A stretch of 64,000 nucleotides of DNA from JAFAXD01 sp963760435 (GCA_963760435.1 CAVXDE010000026.1:1-64000), one strand, 5' to 3'; shown: positions 42,829-51,686, numbered from the stretch's first letter. Notes: generated from the letters alone by a model not told the origin. Made by a program: numbers and translations.

Positions 42829-44562
42829 ATGTACATCCTCGGCATCCATAACGGACACCACGACGCCTCAGCGTGCGTCTTTCGCGATTATGAGTTGGTC
42901 GCGGCGGTCTCGCTCGAACGCCTGACGCGCAAGAAGAACGACGGGGTGACGCCGGACGAGGAAATTCCGACGGCCGCGATCGATGAGTGCCTGGCGATTG
43001 CCGGAATCTCCCGCGCCGACGTCGATGTCGTCTGCGCCTCGCGCGCCCACTGGGAGGTCCAGTCCTATCAGCTGCACGGTCGCTGGTGGATCAAACAACA
43101 ATACTACCGGCTCACCGGCGCGCGCCATATCCCGTTGATGACCGACATGATGCGCAAGCAGCACGCATCGGATGCCGCAGCGATCTTCGATCAGGAGGGG
43201 TTCAAGCGCCGCTACGGGTTCAATAAAGCTGATGTGTTCTTCTACAACCACCACGCGGCGCACGGGCTGCCCGGCTATTTCTTCTCCGAGTTTCCCGATG
43301 CGTTGATCTACACGGCGGACGGAATCGGCGACAATGTCTCCTACAGCGCCACGGCGGCGCGCGGCGGTGCGCTCGAGGTGCTCTCCGGCGGTGATGAGGC
43401 ATTGCTGCGCCCCTTCCGGGTCAACAGCGTCGGCCTGCTCTACTGCTATTTCACCAACGCGCTCGGCTTCATCTGGAACCGGCACGAAGGCAAGGTGACC
43501 GGGCTTGCAGGGTTCGGCAAGCCGAGTGCCGCCGACGAGATCATGCGGCATTTCACGGTCGATGCGGATGGCGAGATCTCGTCGGATTTTCCGAGCTATC
43601 CGGCGATGCACCAATTCGCGCGCGAGGTCTGCGCGAGGCTTTCGCGCGAGGATGCGGCGGCATCGGTGCAGGAAGCAACCGAACAGATCATCTGCAACGC
43701 TATCGACAAATACCTGCGGCGCACCGGTTTGACCGCAGTCAGCATGTCGGGTGGAATCTTTGCCAACGTGCGGCTCAATCGCGCCGTGCTCGAGACGACG
43801 CCGGCGCAGCAGGTGTTTGTATTTCCCGCCATGGGCGATGAGGGGCTGCCCGTCGGCGGCTGCTTGCTCTATCTGCATCACCGCGATGGTGCCGCGGTCT
43901 GGCAGAAAAACCGATCCAAGCTGACCAAGCTCTATCTGGGCCGCGACTACGGCGCAGAATTCGACGCGGTGGCGCGGCAATTTCCCGCAATCAAATCCGA
44001 CGGGGAAAGCCCGGTGGAGAAAGCCGTCGATCTGCTGGTGCGCGGCGCCGTGGTCGGCCTCTACACGGGGCGCATGGAATTTGGTCCGCGCGCGCTCGGC
44101 GCCCGCTCGATCCTCGCCTCCCCGGTCGAGCGCGGCGTCAATGACGCCATCAACAAACGGCTCGAGCGCTCCGAGTTCATGCCGTTCGCGCCGGTCGTGC
44201 TCGAGGACGAGGCGGCGACCGTGTTCAACATCAATTCCGGCAATGCGCACGCGGCGCGTTTCATGACCATCACGTGCGCGGTGCGCCCGGAGTGGCAGAT
44301 GCGCATCCCGGCGGTCGTGCATGTCGATGGGTCGGCGCGCCCACAGATCATCGCACGCACCGACAATCCGCTGTATTACGACGTGCTGGCCGGGTTCTAC
44401 GCGAAAACCGGGCTGCCGGTGCTGGTCAATACCAGCTTTAACGTGCACGAAGAGCCGATCGTCGATAAGCCCGCGCAGGCGCTCAAATCTCTGGCCGACG
44501 GGCGCATCGATTACATCCTGACGGACCGCGCGCTCTATTCGCCGGCGTCGGCGATTTCTTGA
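42829..44562 (+). CDS. NodU/CmcH-type carbamoyltransferase
   Basis: Family members transfer carbamoyl from carbamoyl phosphate, through an adenylate, to hydroxyl groups of sugars or antibiotics; NodU acts on Nod factors. The 577-residue protein begins MYILGIHNGHHDASACVF and carries the Kae1-like metal motif NHHAAH (140-145) and YTADGIGDNVSY. The C-terminal domain shows SMSGGIFANVRLN, FPAMGDEGLPVGG, RMEFGPRALGARSILASP and VLVNTSFNVHEEPIV. All expected blocks are present, so it should be active. Context with an O-acyltransferase pair suggests a surface or secreted glycan as target; no nod genes are near. Confidence 0.93.
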   Translation: MYILGIHNGHHDASACVFRDYELVAAVSLERLTRKKNDGVTPDEEIPTAAIDECLAIAGISRADVDVVCASRAHWEVQSYQLHGRWWIKQQYYRLTGARHIPLMTDMMRKQHASDAAAIFDQEGFKRRYGFNKADVFFYNHHAAHGLPGYFFSEFPDALIYTADGIGDNVSYSATAARGGALEVLSGGDEALLRPFRVNSVGLLYCYFTNALGFIWNRHEGKVTGLAGFGKPSAADEIMRHFTVDADGEISSDFPSYPAMHQFAREVCARLSREDAAASVQEATEQIICNAIDKYLRRTGLTAVSMSGGIFANVRLNRAVLETTPAQQVFVFPAMGDEGLPVGGCLLYLHHRDGAAVWQKNRSKLTKLYLGRDYGAEFDAVARQFPAIKSDGESPVEKAVDLLVRGAVVGLYTGRMEFGPRALGARSILASPVERGVNDAINKRLERSEFMPFAPVVLEDEAATVFNINSGNAHAARFMTITCAVRPEWQMRIPAVVHVDGSARPQIIARTDNPLYYDVLAGFYAKTGLPVLVNTSFNVHEEPIVDKPAQALKSLADGRIDYILTDRALYSPASAIS

Positions 44563-44586
44563 CAAGGCGCCCTGGCCGGCTAGGGT
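44559..44586 (+). promoter_or_regulatory. Sigma70-type promoter for rpmG
   Basis: TTGACA at 44559-44564, a 16-base spacer, and TAGGGT at 44581-44586, about 34 bases before the rpmG ATG. The -35 overlaps the last codon of the carbamoyltransferase gene. Confidence 0.65.
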
Positions 44587-44619
44587 CCAGCCCAAATCGA
44601 TTGCAGAGGATTAAATGCC

Positions 44620-44787
44620 ATGGCCAAAACCAGCATGGTGAAGATCAAAATGGTGTCGAGCGCCGACACCGGTTACTACTACGTCACCAAAAAGAATTCG
44701 CGCACCAAGACCGACAAGCTGGTGAAAAAGAAATACGACCCGGTCGCGAAGCGCCACGTCGAATTCCGCGAAGGCAAGATCAAGTAG
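44620..44787 (+). CDS. rpmG: 50S ribosomal protein L33
   Basis: 55-residue ribosomal protein L33: MAKTSMVKIKMVSSADTGYY, then YVTKKNSRTKTDKLVKKKYD and PVAKRHVEFREGKIK. It is the Cys-free form usual in alphaproteobacteria. GAGGA precedes the start. It has its own promoter and a terminator just after the stop. In relatives it lies beside divK-pleD, as here beside divK. Confidence 0.97.
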   Translation: MAKTSMVKIKMVSSADTGYYYVTKKNSRTKTDKLVKKKYDPVAKRHVEFREGKIK

Positions 44788-44788
44788 T

Positions 44789-44816
44789 CCGACTGGAAAT
44801 CCCCAGTCGGCTATCT
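44789..44816 (+). terminator. Rho-independent-like terminator of rpmG
   Basis: 8-bp perfect stem CCGACTGG / CCAGTCGG (44789-44796, 44803-44810), six-base loop, followed by CTATCTT. Confidence 0.75.
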
Positions 44817-45127
44817 TGGACTGCGTCAGGCGCACAACCGGCGTGCGACACAAAGCCTGTTGATATGTTGGAGGGTGCACCCCGGCGGCCGCGAAGGTGG
44901 CCGGCCGGGGATGGTGTTTGAAGAGGCCACTCCCACCACCCCCAAGCCGGCCGAACCCTACGGCACCCAGGAGATGCGGCGGACCTGAGCACTCCGCAGG
45001 GTAACCAAGAGCTTGATCGCGTAAGCTTTGTGCGCTGCGCGCGGCGCTAACGCAATATCGCTTTCGCAGAGTGAACCTAGCGCAAGGCGCCAGGAAATCC
45101 AACGCTGCGATGGCGCTGATGAGCGAA
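44817..45127. other. Intergenic between rpmG and divK, with a strong hairpin
   Basis: No gene is seen. CCCCGGC-GGCC (44880-44890) pairs with GGCC-g-GCCGGGG (44899-44910) around GCGAAGGT, an 11-bp stem with one bulged G. This is where pleD would be expected next to divK; no PleD sequence is visible in any frame. Confidence 0.5.
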
Positions 45128-45499
45128 TCAGGCCGAACCGAGAAACTGTCGCACCGTCTCGATGAATTTCGCAACGGAAATGGGTTTGGACAGATAGGCC
45201 TCACACCCGCCCTGGCGAATGCGCTCCTCGTCCCCCTTCATGGCAAATGCCGTCACGGCGATGACTGGTATCGCCTTCAACATCGGATCGGCCTTGAGCC
45301 ATTTGGTGACGTCTAGTCCGGAGACCTCCGGCAGCTGGATATCCATGAGAATGAGGTCTGGCCGGTGGCGGCGGGCGAGGTCGAGCGCTTCGTTGCCGTT
45401 GCGAGTGCCGACCGTCCGGTAGCCGTGCGCCTCCAAGAGGTCGTGGAAGAGCTTCATGTTGAGCTCGTTGTCCTCCACGATCAGCACGGTTTTCGCCAT
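45128..45499 (-). CDS. divK: Single-domain response regulator DivK
   Basis: DivK is the small receiver protein that links DivJ/PleC kinases to cell-cycle control (CtrA pathway) in alphaproteobacteria. The 123-residue protein is nearly all receiver: Glu9-Asp10 in LIVEDNELNMKLFHDLLEAH, phospho-acceptor Asp53 in DLILMDIQLPEVSGLDVTKW, then PVIAVTAFAMKGDEERIRQG and the Lys of YLSKPISVAKF. No output domain follows. It is divergent from the DUF3572 gene. pleD, its usual operon partner, is absent here. Confidence 0.93.
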   Translation of the reverse strand: MAKTVLIVEDNELNMKLFHDLLEAHGYRTVGTRNGNEALDLARRHRPDLILMDIQLPEVSGLDVTKWLKADPMLKAIPVIAVTAFAMKGDEERIRQGGCEAYLSKPISVAKFIETVRQFLGSA

Positions 45500-45562
45500 A
45501 TCTTCCTCGGGCAGCGGAGCGACAAGCTAGCTAAATGAGATTCCTTGCGGAAAGGCAAACCA

Positions 45563-45845
45563 ATGGCCAAGCCGGCAAAACTCACGCGGGCACTCGCAGA
45601 AGATATGGCGGTGGCGGCGCTCACCTTCATCGCCCAGGACGCGGAACGGCTCGGGCGCTTTTTGGCGCTGTCAGGGCTCGAGTTCAGGGAATCTGCGAGA
45701 AGCCGCCGCCGAACCAGGCTTCCTGGTGGGCGTGCTCGATTACCTCAGCGGCGATGAGGCGTTACTGCTCGCTTTTGCAGCCAACTTCCAGATCGACCCG
45801 ACCGCAATTGCAACCGCTCAACGGCTCCTGTCGGACGAGGCGTAA
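45563..45845 (+). CDS. DUF3572 protein (one frameshift)
   Basis: MAKPAKLTRALAEDMAVAAL, then TFIAQDAERLGRFLALSGLE. After a frame change at about 45683 (one extra T; length 3n+1) come GNLREAAAEPGFLVGVLDYL and SGDEALLLAFAANFQIDP to TAA. Together this is the DUF3572 layout of about 90 residues. Small helical protein of unknown role, typically between divK and dinB. The rest of the conserved order (dinB) resumes only at 52.7 kb. Confidence 0.8.
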
Positions 45846-45866
45846 TTCGATGTCTGGAGAATAATC

Positions 45867-46952
45867 CTAGAAGGAGTACCGCTCGACCGCTTTCCAATCG
45901 ACCAGCTCGGCGAGCGACCCGGCTTCGGGCAGTGTGATGTGCCCATTGATGATCTGAGGCACCCAATCGGAAACCTGCTCTATCATTGCCAAATACCAGG
46001 TGAGTTCCGCCGGCAAGACCGGCTTGGCGATGGTTGCGGCGAACTGCAGGCCCGCCAGCGTGCCCAGTGCGCTTTCTCCCATCAGGCCGACAACCGGTGC
46101 GCACCCAGCTTGCTCGGCAAGCCTCTGCATTGCACGGGAGTCGGAGAGACCAAATCGTCCCGGCTTGATGCTGAGCGCCTGGGCGCCCTGCTCGATAAAG
46201 AGCGCCGAATCGCGCACCGAGGCGGAGCCGAAGTCCACCAGCAGCGGGACCGGACTGTCTTGCTGCAAGCGGCGAAACCATCCGCTTGGACTTAACGGGC
46301 ACGGGTCCTCGGCCATCACGACCCCTGCAGCTGCGATTGCCTTGATGTAGTCCGCCGCCCGTTGCACCGGATAGGCACCATTGGCGTCGACATAGAGCCG
46401 GATTTGGTCACCAACTGCCGACCGGATTTCACGCAATCCGGCCAGATCGACGTCGATCCCCTGCCCGCCCTTCACCTTCAAGGTGCGAAATCCAAAGCGG
46501 GCAATCATGTCGGCGGCCTCGCGCGCCATCAGCGAAGGCGCCTGCCGGGTCAGGGCCCAGGAGAGCTCAACCCAACTCGCGCCGTTCCACTGGCGCCACA
46601 AGGCGGTGCCGACCTGGGCGGCATGGAGGTCCCAGCAGGCATTGTCGATCAACGCCTTGGCAGCCTGGTTCTCGGGAACGCGATCAAGCGCGGCACGCAC
46701 CGTTGTAGGATCGTCAAGATCAAGGCGGCCGATCAGCGGAATGAACATTTCCTCGATCGCTGTGATCAGGCTGCGCGCCGTCACCCCGCACCAGGTCGGC
46801 TTGACGGTGATCTCGGCGACACCGACGGCGCCAGTGTCGCTCTCCAGTCGGAGCAACACGAACGGCGCGGCCTCCTCCACAATGTCGCTCCACCGCACCG
46901 GCCGCTCGTAGCGCAACCGGTAGCAATGCAGCGCGTGGCGGTGCAGGCGCAT
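45867..46952 (-). CDS. Enolase-superfamily enzyme (mandelate racemase/muconate lactonizing type)
   Basis: 361-residue TIM-barrel enzyme of the MLE/MR kind, which abstracts a proton alpha to a carboxylate. The acid-base Lys is in RTLKVKGGQG. Metal ligands are Asp in RLYVDANGAYP, Glu in VVMAEDPCPL, and an acidic position in LLVDFGSAS, where most relatives have D-E. The second Lys is in ALSIKPGRFGL. The N-terminal capping domain reads VRWSDIVEEAAPFVLLRLES. The KxK plus Lys pattern is that of the MLE/dipeptide epimerase group; substrate not assignable. It is last in the minus-strand catabolic set. Confidence 0.85.
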   Translation of the reverse strand: MRLHRHALHCYRLRYERPVRWSDIVEEAAPFVLLRLESDTGAVGVAEITVKPTWCGVTARSLITAIEEMFIPLIGRLDLDDPTTVRAALDRVPENQAAKALIDNACWDLHAAQVGTALWRQWNGASWVELSWALTRQAPSLMAREAADMIARFGFRTLKVKGGQGIDVDLAGLREIRSAVGDQIRLYVDANGAYPVQRAADYIKAIAAAGVVMAEDPCPLSPSGWFRRLQQDSPVPLLVDFGSASVRDSALFIEQGAQALSIKPGRFGLSDSRAMQRLAEQAGCAPVVGLMGESALGTLAGLQFAATIAKPVLPAELTWYLAMIEQVSDWVPQIINGHITLPEAGSLAELVDWKAVERYSF

Positions 46953-46961
46953 CGGTCTGGC

Positions 46962-47927
46962 TCACTCCGCCACGGTGCTCGAGGCGCGGATCAATTCACC
47001 CCATTTGGGCGACTCGATCTCCACGAAACGGGTGAGATCGGCCGCGTTCATGTAGCGCGGCTCCGCACCGAGCTCGGCCATTTTGCTCCGCACGTCAGGA
47101 ATCTGCAGGATTTTCTCAAGCTCAGCGTCAAGCCGCGCAACGATCGCCTCGGGCGTCCCGCGCGGCGCGAATAACGCGTACCAGGCTAGAACCTCGAAGC
47201 CGGGGAAGCCTTCTTCCGCGAGGGTCGGAACATTCGGCACCAACGCGCTGCGTGTCGCGCTGGTGATTGCGAGGGCGCGCAACTCGCCGGCTTCCACCTG
47301 CGGCAGGACAGAGGGGACAGTGAAGAATACGAAGCTCACGTCGCCGGCCAGAACGCCGGTCACGGCCTCCGGTCCGCTTTTGTAGGGCACGTGGCGAATA
47401 TCGATATGCGCCATGGTCTTGAGCAGTTCCGCGGCGAGATGCCCGGACGTGCCGTTGCCGGCCGACGAGTACGTCAACTGTCCCGGTTTCTCGCGCGCGA
47501 GCGCAACGAGATCGGCGAGCGATCGCACCGGCAGTGACGCGTTCACGACCAACAAGTTTGGTGCGACCGCGACCATGCCGACCGGCGGCACATCCCGCAT
47601 CGGATCGTAGGTGAGATGCTTGAACAGATGCGGCCCGACAGAATGAGTGGGCTGCCCGCTCATCAGCAGCGTGTAGCCGTCTGGTGCAGAGCGCGCGACC
47701 AACCCGGCACCCAGGTGGCCGCCAGCCCCGGGACGGTCTTCGATCACGACCGTTTGGCCGAGCAATGGTGAGAGGCGATCGCCCATCATGCGCGCCAGAA
47801 TATCCGCCGTTCCTCCGGCCCCGGATGAGACAACGATGCGGATCGGTTGTGTCGGCCAATTCTCCGCGGCCGCAAGGACGGGCGCGAGCAGAACAGTAAA
47901 CGCGAGAAACACCCACGGCAGCTTCAT
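46962..47927 (-). CDS. Bug/TctC-family periplasmic solute-binding protein
   Basis: 321-residue tripartite tricarboxylate transporter-type receptor. Signal peptide MKLPWVFLAFTVLLAPVLAA, then WPTQPIRIVVSSGAGGTADI, VIEDRPGAGGHLGAGLVARS, YTLLMSGQPTHSVGP and LTYSSAGNGTSGHLAAELLK, the family's ligand loops. These receptors bind small carboxylates, including aromatic acids. No TctA/TctB membrane genes are here, which is common for Bug proteins. Start at 47927; the frame is open into the neighbouring gene. Confidence 0.9.
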   Translation of the reverse strand: MKLPWVFLAFTVLLAPVLAAAENWPTQPIRIVVSSGAGGTADILARMMGDRLSPLLGQTVVIEDRPGAGGHLGAGLVARSAPDGYTLLMSGQPTHSVGPHLFKHLTYDPMRDVPPVGMVAVAPNLLVVNASLPVRSLADLVALAREKPGQLTYSSAGNGTSGHLAAELLKTMAHIDIRHVPYKSGPEAVTGVLAGDVSFVFFTVPSVLPQVEAGELRALAITSATRSALVPNVPTLAEEGFPGFEVLAWYALFAPRGTPEAIVARLDAELEKILQIPDVRSKMAELGAEPRYMNAADLTRFVEIESPKWGELIRASSTVAE

Positions 47928-47955
47928 TGGAGCGAAGTCCTTCGGCTCAAACAGT

Positions 47956-49509
47956 TCAGCCAACGTTTCTGGCTTCCCGCGCCCAGAACGGGGCGCGCAG
48001 CGCCTTCTTGTCGATCTTGCCGTTGAACAGCCGCGGCAGCGCGTCGACAAACTCGATGGTGCGCGGCTTCTTGTAGCTCGCGATCAACGAGCGGACATGC
48101 GCGATCAAATCATCCGCCGACGGCTTGGCTGTTACGCGCAGCACCACGAAGGCCTTGACGGACTCGCCCCACTCCGGATCGGGCACGCCGATCACCGCGG
48201 CTTCGGCGACCGCGGGGTGGGCACGCAGCGCCTCCTCGACCTCCCAGGAGTAGATATTCTCGCCGCCCGAGATGATCATGTCCTTCTTGCGGTCGACGAC
48301 GAACACGAAATATTCAGCATCGAAATAGCCGAGATCGCCGGTGTGCATCCAGCCGCCGCGCAGCGCCGCAACAGTTGCGGTGCTGTTGTTCCAGTAGCCG
48401 TTCATCAGGCCCGGACCACTGACCAGGATTTCACCGATTTCGCCGATGTCTGAATCGGTTCCATCCGGACGCACAATGCGCATCGTGCAGCCCAAGAACG
48501 CCTGTCCTGCCGAGGACAGGCGCTTCACCTCCGCGTCCGATCCCTCGAGCACGTGCTGTGCGGGGGTCAGCAGCGACGCAATGATGCACTCGGTCATGCC
48601 GTAGACTTGGCCGAGGATCGGACCGAACGCCGCGATGGCGCGGCGCAGGACCGGCACCGGCATCGGCGCCGAGGCGTAATGGATGCAGCGCAGGCTCGAT
48701 GTGTTGGTCGTGGCAAGATCCGGACAGTCGAGCAATCGCTGCACCATGATGGGCGCAAGGTGCGCGGCGGTTACATGCTCGGCCGCAATCGAACGCAGGA
48801 TCGCAGCGGGATCGAAGGCTGCGTGCAGGACGGTGGTCGCACCCACGATCGCAAAGGCGAGGTGCTCGATGCGGCCACCGATATGAAACAGCGGCATGAC
48901 GATCAGCATCACGTCAGCACTGCGCGCGCCACCTTCGTGCGAGATGCACCGCGCCGATTCGACGATCGCTGCATGACTGAGCATCACGCCTTTCGGGCGC
49001 CCGGTCGTTCCGCTGGTGTAGATCAGATAGGCGACATCGCGCCCATCGATCGCAATATCGGGCGGCGCCGCGGAACCGGAGGCCAGAACCGCCTCGTAAT
49101 CTTCGGCCGCATGAGACACGCCGCCGATACCGATTGCCATGCGCAGGGTCGGGACGGCACGCAGCAACTCGCCCGCCACCTGTTCGAACTGAGCGTGGAA
49201 GATAAGGACCGATGGTTCGCAATCCCGGCAGATCTCGGTCAATTCCTTCGCCGACAGCCGATGGTTCATGTTGACGATGCTCAGGTTCGCGCTTTCGCAA
49301 GCAGCGAAGACCTCGAAATACTCGACGCAGTTCGGCGCCAGCACTGCCACCCGCTCCTGCCGTGCAAGCCCGCGCGCCAGCAGCGAGTTGGCAAGCCGGA
49401 AGGCGCGCGCCGCGAACTGCGCATACGTGCAGCGGCGGTTCTCGAACACGACCGCCGTGCGGTTTGGGTAAAGCTTGGCGTTGCGCAGCGTGATGTCACG
49501 CAGATTCAT
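47956..49509 (-). CDS. Acyl-CoA synthetase (AMP-forming)
   Basis: ANL-superfamily ligase of 517 residues that activates a carboxylic acid to its CoA thioester through an acyl-AMP. LIYTSGTTGRPKGVMLSHAA is the AMP-binding P-loop motif. GQVYGMTECIIASLLTPA, GWMHTGDLGYFDAEYFVFVV and DRKKDMIISGGENIYSWEVE follow, and the catalytic Lys lies in LFNGKIDKKAL. With a cinnamoyl-CoA-hydratase-like neighbour, an aromatic or hydroxycinnamic acid is a likely substrate (inference). Start at Met 49509. Confidence 0.92.
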   Translation of the reverse strand: MNLRDITLRNAKLYPNRTAVVFENRRCTYAQFAARAFRLANSLLARGLARQERVAVLAPNCVEYFEVFAACESANLSIVNMNHRLSAKELTEICRDCEPSVLIFHAQFEQVAGELLRAVPTLRMAIGIGGVSHAAEDYEAVLASGSAAPPDIAIDGRDVAYLIYTSGTTGRPKGVMLSHAAIVESARCISHEGGARSADVMLIVMPLFHIGGRIEHLAFAIVGATTVLHAAFDPAAILRSIAAEHVTAAHLAPIMVQRLLDCPDLATTNTSSLRCIHYASAPMPVPVLRRAIAAFGPILGQVYGMTECIIASLLTPAQHVLEGSDAEVKRLSSAGQAFLGCTMRIVRPDGTDSDIGEIGEILVSGPGLMNGYWNNSTATVAALRGGWMHTGDLGYFDAEYFVFVVDRKKDMIISGGENIYSWEVEEALRAHPAVAEAAVIGVPDPEWGESVKAFVVLRVTAKPSADDLIAHVRSLIASYKKPRTIEFVDALPRLFNGKIDKKALRAPFWAREARNVG

Positions 49510-49526
49510 CGCATTCACCCTGCGGC

Positions 49527-50735
49527 TCACTGCAGCGCGCATCCGCTTTGCGCGAGCGTCAGAAAAGCCTGATCGCCGGGTATCGTCGCACTCACTTTGT
49601 ACAAGTCCCAGTGCGACTTCGATTCCTCCGGTGCCTTGACCTGAAACACATAGACGTCGTGAATCTTGCGACCATTGGCGAGGATGTGTCCCTTGCCGAA
49701 CAGCGGGTCATCGGTCGGCAGCGCCTTCATCTGCGCGACCACCTTGCGCCCGTCATCGGCGCTGCCGGCGGCCTGCACCCCCTTGAGATAGTGCAGCACG
49801 GCCCCATAGACGCCAGCCTGCATCATGGTCGGATAGCGGCCGGCATTGCGGGCCGCCCAACGGGCACTCCAGGCCCGCGTCTCCGGCGTGAGGTCCCAAT
49901 AAAACGTCTCGGCGACGAACAAGCCTTGGGTCATAGCCAGGCCCAACGCCTCGACATCCGTGATCATGGTGGAAAGGCCGACGACCACCTGACCGCGTTT
50001 TTGCACCTGAAACTCAGCGGCCTGTTTGATGGAATTGGCGGTGTCGGTGCCGCCGTTGGCGAGTGCGATCACGTCCGCATGCGACGCCTGCGCCTGCAGG
50101 ATATAGGAGGAGAAATCGGAGCTGTTGATCGGATGGTTGACGGAGCCGCGAACCTCGCCGCCGTTGGCCAGCACAACTTTGCTGGTCTCGTCACGAAGAT
50201 TGTAGCCGAACGTGTAGTCGGCGGTGAGGAAGAACCAGCTGCGGTGGCCTGCCTTCACCAGCGCGGTGCCGATCGCGTTCGATTGCGACCAGGTATCGTA
50301 CGTCCATTGCACGGTATTGGGCGAGCAGCTCTTGCCGGTGAGCGCAGTCGTGCCGCCGGCGGACACCAGAATGACCTTGTTCTTGGCCCGGGCAATCTCG
50401 TTGACGGCAAGCGCGACCGCGGAATTTCCAAGATCCGCAATTGCATCGACCTTGTCGACGTCGAACCAGCGATTGGCGATGCTTGCGCCGACGTCGGGCT
50501 TGTTCAAATGATCGCCCGCGATCACCTCGATCGGCAAACCGTTGACCTTGCCGCCAAAATCCTCGGCAGCCATGCGGGCCGCAAGGACGGAGCCGGCACC
50601 GGTTGAGTCCGCAAACACGCCCGACTGATCATTGAGCACGCCAATGCGCACCACGCCGTCGCCGGCGCGCGCCGCCGTAACCGCTCCGAGGGCAAATAGC
50701 GCCACGGCAAGCGGCAGCAGTAATTCCTTGTGCAT
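49527..50735 (-). CDS. Branched-chain-amino-acid-type ABC transporter substrate-binding protein
   Basis: 402-residue periplasmic binding protein of the LivK/HAAT group. Signal peptide MHKELLLPLAVALFALGAVT ending ARA, then RIGVLNDQSGVFADSTGAGS, AAEDFGGKVNGLPIEVIAGD and DAIADLGNSAVALAVNEIAR. GGAGGAG precedes ATG 50735. Related proteins in rhizobia bind aromatic acids such as hydroxybenzoates and hydroxycinnamates, which would fit its neighbours. No permease or ATPase genes are nearby. Confidence 0.9.
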   Translation of the reverse strand: MHKELLLPLAVALFALGAVTAARAGDGVVRIGVLNDQSGVFADSTGAGSVLAARMAAEDFGGKVNGLPIEVIAGDHLNKPDVGASIANRWFDVDKVDAIADLGNSAVALAVNEIARAKNKVILVSAGGTTALTGKSCSPNTVQWTYDTWSQSNAIGTALVKAGHRSWFFLTADYTFGYNLRDETSKVVLANGGEVRGSVNHPINSSDFSSYILQAQASHADVIALANGGTDTANSIKQAAEFQVQKRGQVVVGLSTMITDVEALGLAMTQGLFVAETFYWDLTPETRAWSARWAARNAGRYPTMMQAGVYGAVLHYLKGVQAAGSADDGRKVVAQMKALPTDDPLFGKGHILANGRKIHDVYVFQVKAPEESKSHWDLYKVSATIPGDQAFLTLAQSGCALQ

Positions 50736-50785
50736 CCAACTCCTCCCAATCCCAACGCCCGACCGTTCCGATCGTGGCGCGACCA

Positions 50786-51595
50786 TTAACCGGGGTGGCT
50801 CTCGAGTCCCGGCCGATACTTGCCTTGCAGGAAATCGCCGATCCCCTCTTTGCGCCAGGCATCATTCTGGCGTTGGACCAGCTCCAGCTCTTTGGCCATG
50901 GCATAGTTCATGGCCGCGTCCCAGGTCATTTCCAGCGAATACCGGTAGCCTTCTTTGGTTGCGCGAAGGGCGTGGCCATCCTTGCCGGCGATCTTGCGCG
51001 CGACTTGCATGGTCTGCTCAATCAACTGGGCCCGTGGGAAGGCCTTGTTGATGAAGCCGATGCGCGCCGCCTCGGCCCCGTCAAACGTGTCGCCGGTCAT
51101 CCCGTAATAGAGTGCATCGCGCGGCCGCAGCAGGTTGGCCAGCGCCTTCGACACCGAGCCGCCGGGAAACAGTTTGAAGTTGATCTCAGAGAGACCGAAG
51201 GTCGCGTCTTCCGCGGCGAAGGCGAGATCGCAGCCTTCGACAATCGCGAAGGCGCCGCCAAAGCAGTACCCGTTGATCATCGCGATCACTGGTTTGGGAT
51301 AGTAGCGCAGCGTGCGGCTGCGCCATTCGACCGCCATCTTCCACACCGCCTCGTATTCGGCAGGCTTGTCTTTCAGGGCGACGAAGAACTCCTTGAGGTC
51401 CATGCCGGCGCAGAACACGTCACCGGCCCCGGTGATAACCAGCACCTTGGTGCCCGGATCGTCGCGCAATTGCTCCAGCGCCGCCGTCATGTCGCGGTGC
51501 AGCTGCGGACTCATGGCGTTGCGCTTGGCGGGACGGTTCAACGTAATGACCGCGACCTCGTCCCTTTTGTCGATCAGCAAAGTCTCGAACTGCAC
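50786..51595 (-). CDS. Enoyl-CoA hydratase/isomerase; p-hydroxycinnamoyl-CoA hydratase/lyase-like
   Basis: 269-residue crotonase-fold enzyme. VITLNRPAKRNAMSPQLHRD, DVFCAGMDLKEFF (oxyanion loop), MINGYCFGGAFAIVEGCDLA and TFGLSEINFKLFPGGSVSKA. The Glu of LSEIN and the WRSRTLRYYPKP segment are characteristic of p-hydroxycinnamoyl-CoA hydratase/lyases, which turn feruloyl-CoA into vanillin and acetyl-CoA. GTG 51595 is chosen because GGAGA precedes it and the domain starts at once; TTG 51655 is unlikely. It is divergent from lysR and first in the minus-strand set. Confidence 0.88.
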   Translation of the reverse strand: MQFETLLIDKRDEVAVITLNRPAKRNAMSPQLHRDMTAALEQLRDDPGTKVLVITGAGDVFCAGMDLKEFFVALKDKPAEYEAVWKMAVEWRSRTLRYYPKPVIAMINGYCFGGAFAIVEGCDLAFAAEDATFGLSEINFKLFPGGSVSKALANLLRPRDALYYGMTGDTFDGAEAARIGFINKAFPRAQLIEQTMQVARKIAGKDGHALRATKEGYRYSLEMTWDAAMNYAMAKELELVQRQNDAWRKEGIGDFLQGKYRPGLESHPG

Positions 51596-51646
51596 AGGCG
51601 TCTCCCGGCTGCAATTTTGTGGCGGCAGGAAACAGGACGGCAAGAT

Positions 51647-51665
51647 ATCTGTCAAATTGCTAGAT
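51647..51665. promoter_or_regulatory. LysR-type T-N11-A binding box
   Basis: ATCT-N11-AGAT with perfect 4-bp inverted arms (51647-51650 and 51662-51665), 22 bases upstream of lysR and 52 bases upstream of the divergent hydratase gene. This is the classic position for a LysR regulator that controls both itself and its neighbour. Confidence 0.75.
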
Positions 51666-51686
51666 CGGATGCTAATTATCCATCAC

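Noticed and set aside
42868..44595. 575-codon open frame on the minus strand
   Set aside because: Antisense to the intact carbamoyltransferase; composition is typical of a shadow frame.
48553..50606. Two long + strand frames (339 and 352 codons)
   Set aside because: Antisense to the acyl-CoA synthetase and binding-protein genes, which carry full family motifs.
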